From NCBI GenBank assembly GCA_050305975.1, contig JBNLGI010000215.1, forward strand, positions 1 through 6,239: DNA of 6,239 nucleotides. Reading direction: 5' to 3'. This document shows, one piece after another, positions 4,685 to 6,239 of the stretch; within the stretch, counting starts at the first letter, position 1, and each line of letters opens with the position of its first letter. Position numbers and translations under genes: made by a program. Origin of the DNA: Thiodiazotropha sp050305975 (GTDB lineage Bacteria; Pseudomonadota; Gammaproteobacteria; Chromatiales; Chromatiaceae). The notes beneath the pieces are model-generated. The model was not told where the DNA came from. It saw nothing but the letters and a program-made list of their open reading frames with translations, and did not search any database.

Positions 4685-6239
4685 TGCCGGCGGCTTGCTG
4701 GAGATGTCGTAGGCTACCCGCGAGATGCCGGTGACCTCATTGATGATTCTGCGCGAGACCTCTTCCAGAAAATCGAACGGCAGGTGGGCGAACTTGGCGG
4801 TCATGAAATCGACCGTTTTCACCGCCCGCAGCGAGACCACGTATTCATAGCGTCGCGCATCGCCGACCACGCCCACCGATCGCACCGGCAGGAACACGGC
4901 AAAGGCCTGGCTCACTTCATCGTAGAGGTTATGCGCGCGCAGTTCCTCGATATAGATATGATCGGCCTGGCGCAGCAGATCCGCATACTCCTTGTTGACC
5001 TCGCCGAGAATGCGCACGCCGAGGCCGGGACCGGGGAAGGGGTGGCGATAGACCATGTCGGAGGGCAGACCGAGTTCGACGCCGATCTTGCGCACCTCGT
5101 CCTTGAACAGCTCACGCAGTGGTTCGACCAGCTGCAGCTTCATGTACTCAGGCAGACCGCCGACATTGTGGTGGGACTTGATCACATGCGCCTTGCCCGA
5201 CTTGGCGCCGGCCGATTCAATGACATCGGGATAGATGGTGCCCTGGGCGAGGAAGGAGACCCCCTCCAGCTTGCCCGCCTCCTCCTCGAAGATGTCGATG
5301 AAGAGATTGCCGATGATCTTGCGCTTCTGCTCCGGGTCGGACACTCCCCGGAGGGCCTTGAGAAAGCGGTCTTCCGCATCGACCCGGATCACCGTGACAC
5401 CCATGTGTTCGGCGAAGGTGGCCATCACCTGGTCGCCCTCATGCAAGCGCAACAGGCCATTGTCGACAAACACGCAGGTCAGCTGGTCGCCGATCGCCCG
5501 GTGCAGCAGCGCCGCCACCACCGAGGAGTCGACGCCGCCGGAGAGGCCGAGCACCACCCTGGCATCGCCCACTTGCTCGCGCACCTGATGGATGCTGTCC
5601 TCGATGATCTTGCCAGAGGTCCAGAGCGCTTCGCAGCCGCAGATCTCGAACAGGAAACGCTCGATGATCCGCTTGCCCTGACGGGTATGGGTCACTTCAG
5701 GATGAAACTGCAGGCCGTAAAAACGCCGTTTCTCATCGGCCATGCCGGCCAGCGGGGCGTTTGCCGTCTCGCAGATCACCTGGAAGCCGGGCGGCAGGGT
5801 GTCGACCCGGTCGCCATGGCTCATCCAGACATCCAGCAGGCCATAGCCTTCGGGGCTGGTGTGGTCCTCGATATCGCGCAGCAGTCTGGAGTGACCCCGT
5901 GCGCGCACCTGGGCGTAGCCGTATTCGTGCTTGTCCGACGGGGTGACCGAGCCCCCCAGCTGGGCGGCCATGGTCTGCATGCCGTAACAGATGCCGAGCA
6001 CCGGCACCCCCAGTTCGAACACCTTGGCCGGCGCCGCCGGGGCCTCCTCGGCGGTGACCGTCTCCGGACCGCCGGAGAGGATGATGCCGGACGGGGTGCC
6101 CGCTTCGAAGCCTTCGTCCGCGTTGTCGTAGGGGAAGATCTCGCAGTAGACGCCCGCTTCGCGCACCCGGCGGGCAATCAGCTGGGTGTACTGGGAGCCG
6201 AAATCGAGGATCAGGATGCGGTGGGCGTGGATATCGGTG
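4667..6239 (-). CDS. guaA: GMP synthetase (glutamine-hydrolysing), extreme N-terminus outside window
   Basis: Last step of GMP synthesis in the cytoplasm: XMP + ATP + glutamine give GMP + AMP + PPi + glutamate. The frame is open to the window edge, with 523 visible residues beginning TDIHAHRILILDFGSQYTQL. By offset from E. coli GuaA (525 residues) only about two residues are missing, so an apparent GTG start at 6166 is internal. The class I amidotransferase domain comes first, with triad Cys84 (GICYGMQ), His179 and Glu181 (FHPEVTH). The ATP-pyrophosphatase domain follows, with P-loop SGGVDSS at 233-239. The C-terminal dimerisation and XMP-binding domain starts near RHPFPGPG (398-405). It ends ATIEWE. 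All key residues are present, so it should be functional. guaB is the usual upstream partner but lies outside. The gene end coincides with the right att copy. Confidence 0.98.
   Translation of the reverse strand, partial: TDIHAHRILILDFGSQYTQLIARRVREAGVYCEIFPYDNADEGFEAGTPSGIILSGGPETVTAEEAPAAPAKVFELGVPVLGICYGMQTMAAQLGGSVTPSDKHEYGYAQVRARGHSRLLRDIEDHTSPEGYGLLDVWMSHGDRVDTLPPGFQVICETANAPLAGMADEKRRFYGLQFHPEVTHTRQGKRIIERFLFEICGCEALWTSGKIIEDSIHQVREQVGDARVVLGLSGGVDSSVVAALLHRAIGDQLTCVFVDNGLLRLHEGDQVMATFAEHMGVTVIRVDAEDRFLKALRGVSDPEQKRKIIGNLFIDIFEEEAGKLEGVSFLAQGTIYPDVIESAGAKSGKAHVIKSHHNVGGLPEYMKLQLVEPLRELFKDEVRKIGVELGLPSDMVYRHPFPGPGLGVRILGEVNKEYADLLRQADHIYIEELRAHNLYDEVSQAFAVFLPVRSVGVVGDARRYEYVVSLRAVKTVDFMTAKFAHLPFDFLEEVSRRIINEVTGISRVAYDISSKPPATIEWE

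Noticed and set aside
5235..5588. 117-codon plus-strand frame opposite guaA
   Set aside because: Shadow of guaA, which is intact and recognisable throughout.
1..6239. CRISPR array, tRNA, rRNA or integrase gene
   Set aside because: I looked on both strands for regular spaced repeats, cloverleaf-like segments and recombinase motifs, and saw none.

Overview
The window looks like a chromosomal piece of a gammaproteobacterium. GuaA and the BaeR-type regulator follow the Escherichia coli proteins closely from memory. The guaA codon use is GC-rich, and the intervening DNA is more mixed. I cannot name a genus.

Layout, left to right. (1) 1-511, plus strand: the 3' two thirds of a BaeR-like OmpR-family response regulator, cut by the window edge. 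(2) 512-911: no convincing gene, but a hairpin at 608-629 and, at 661-682, a short copy of the last codons and stop of guaA on the minus strand. (3) 912-1216, plus: a broken remnant of the 3' end of proS (prolyl-tRNA synthetase), with a large internal deletion, a frame change and an in-frame stop. It contains a perfect 13-bp inverted repeat. (4) 1263-3974, minus: an apparently intact gene for a large exported lipoprotein with an Ig-like domain followed by a GH74-type (xyloglucanase-like) double beta-propeller. (5) 4118-4338, plus: a frameshifted N-terminal scrap of an IS30-family transposase. (6) 4339-4662: no gene, but a cluster of TACCATGA-type repeats. (7) 4667-6239, minus: guaA (GMP synthetase), complete except for about two N-terminal residues beyond the right edge.

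Main reading. The true guaA 3' end (4663-4684) is repeated in the same orientation at 661-682, with 20 of 22 bases the same. The two differences are synonymous in the guaA frame, so both copies read TIEWE-stop. The 3' end of guaA is a known attachment site for integrative genomic islands. The roughly 4.0-kb segment between the copies is therefore best read as an island, or the remnant of one, placed between an originally convergent pair, baeR and guaA. A second pair of related direct repeats (736-756 and 4577-4597, 18 of 21 the same) sits about 55-65 bp inside each end, as integrase arm sites might. No integrase gene is present, so the element is either decayed or was mobilised in trans. Its only intact cargo is the GH74-like lipoprotein. 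The proS and IS30 scraps show repeated insertion and decay.

The genes do not form one pathway. baeR (envelope stress regulation) and guaA (GMP synthesis) are core flanks, and the lipoprotein is a probable polysaccharide-degradation accessory function.
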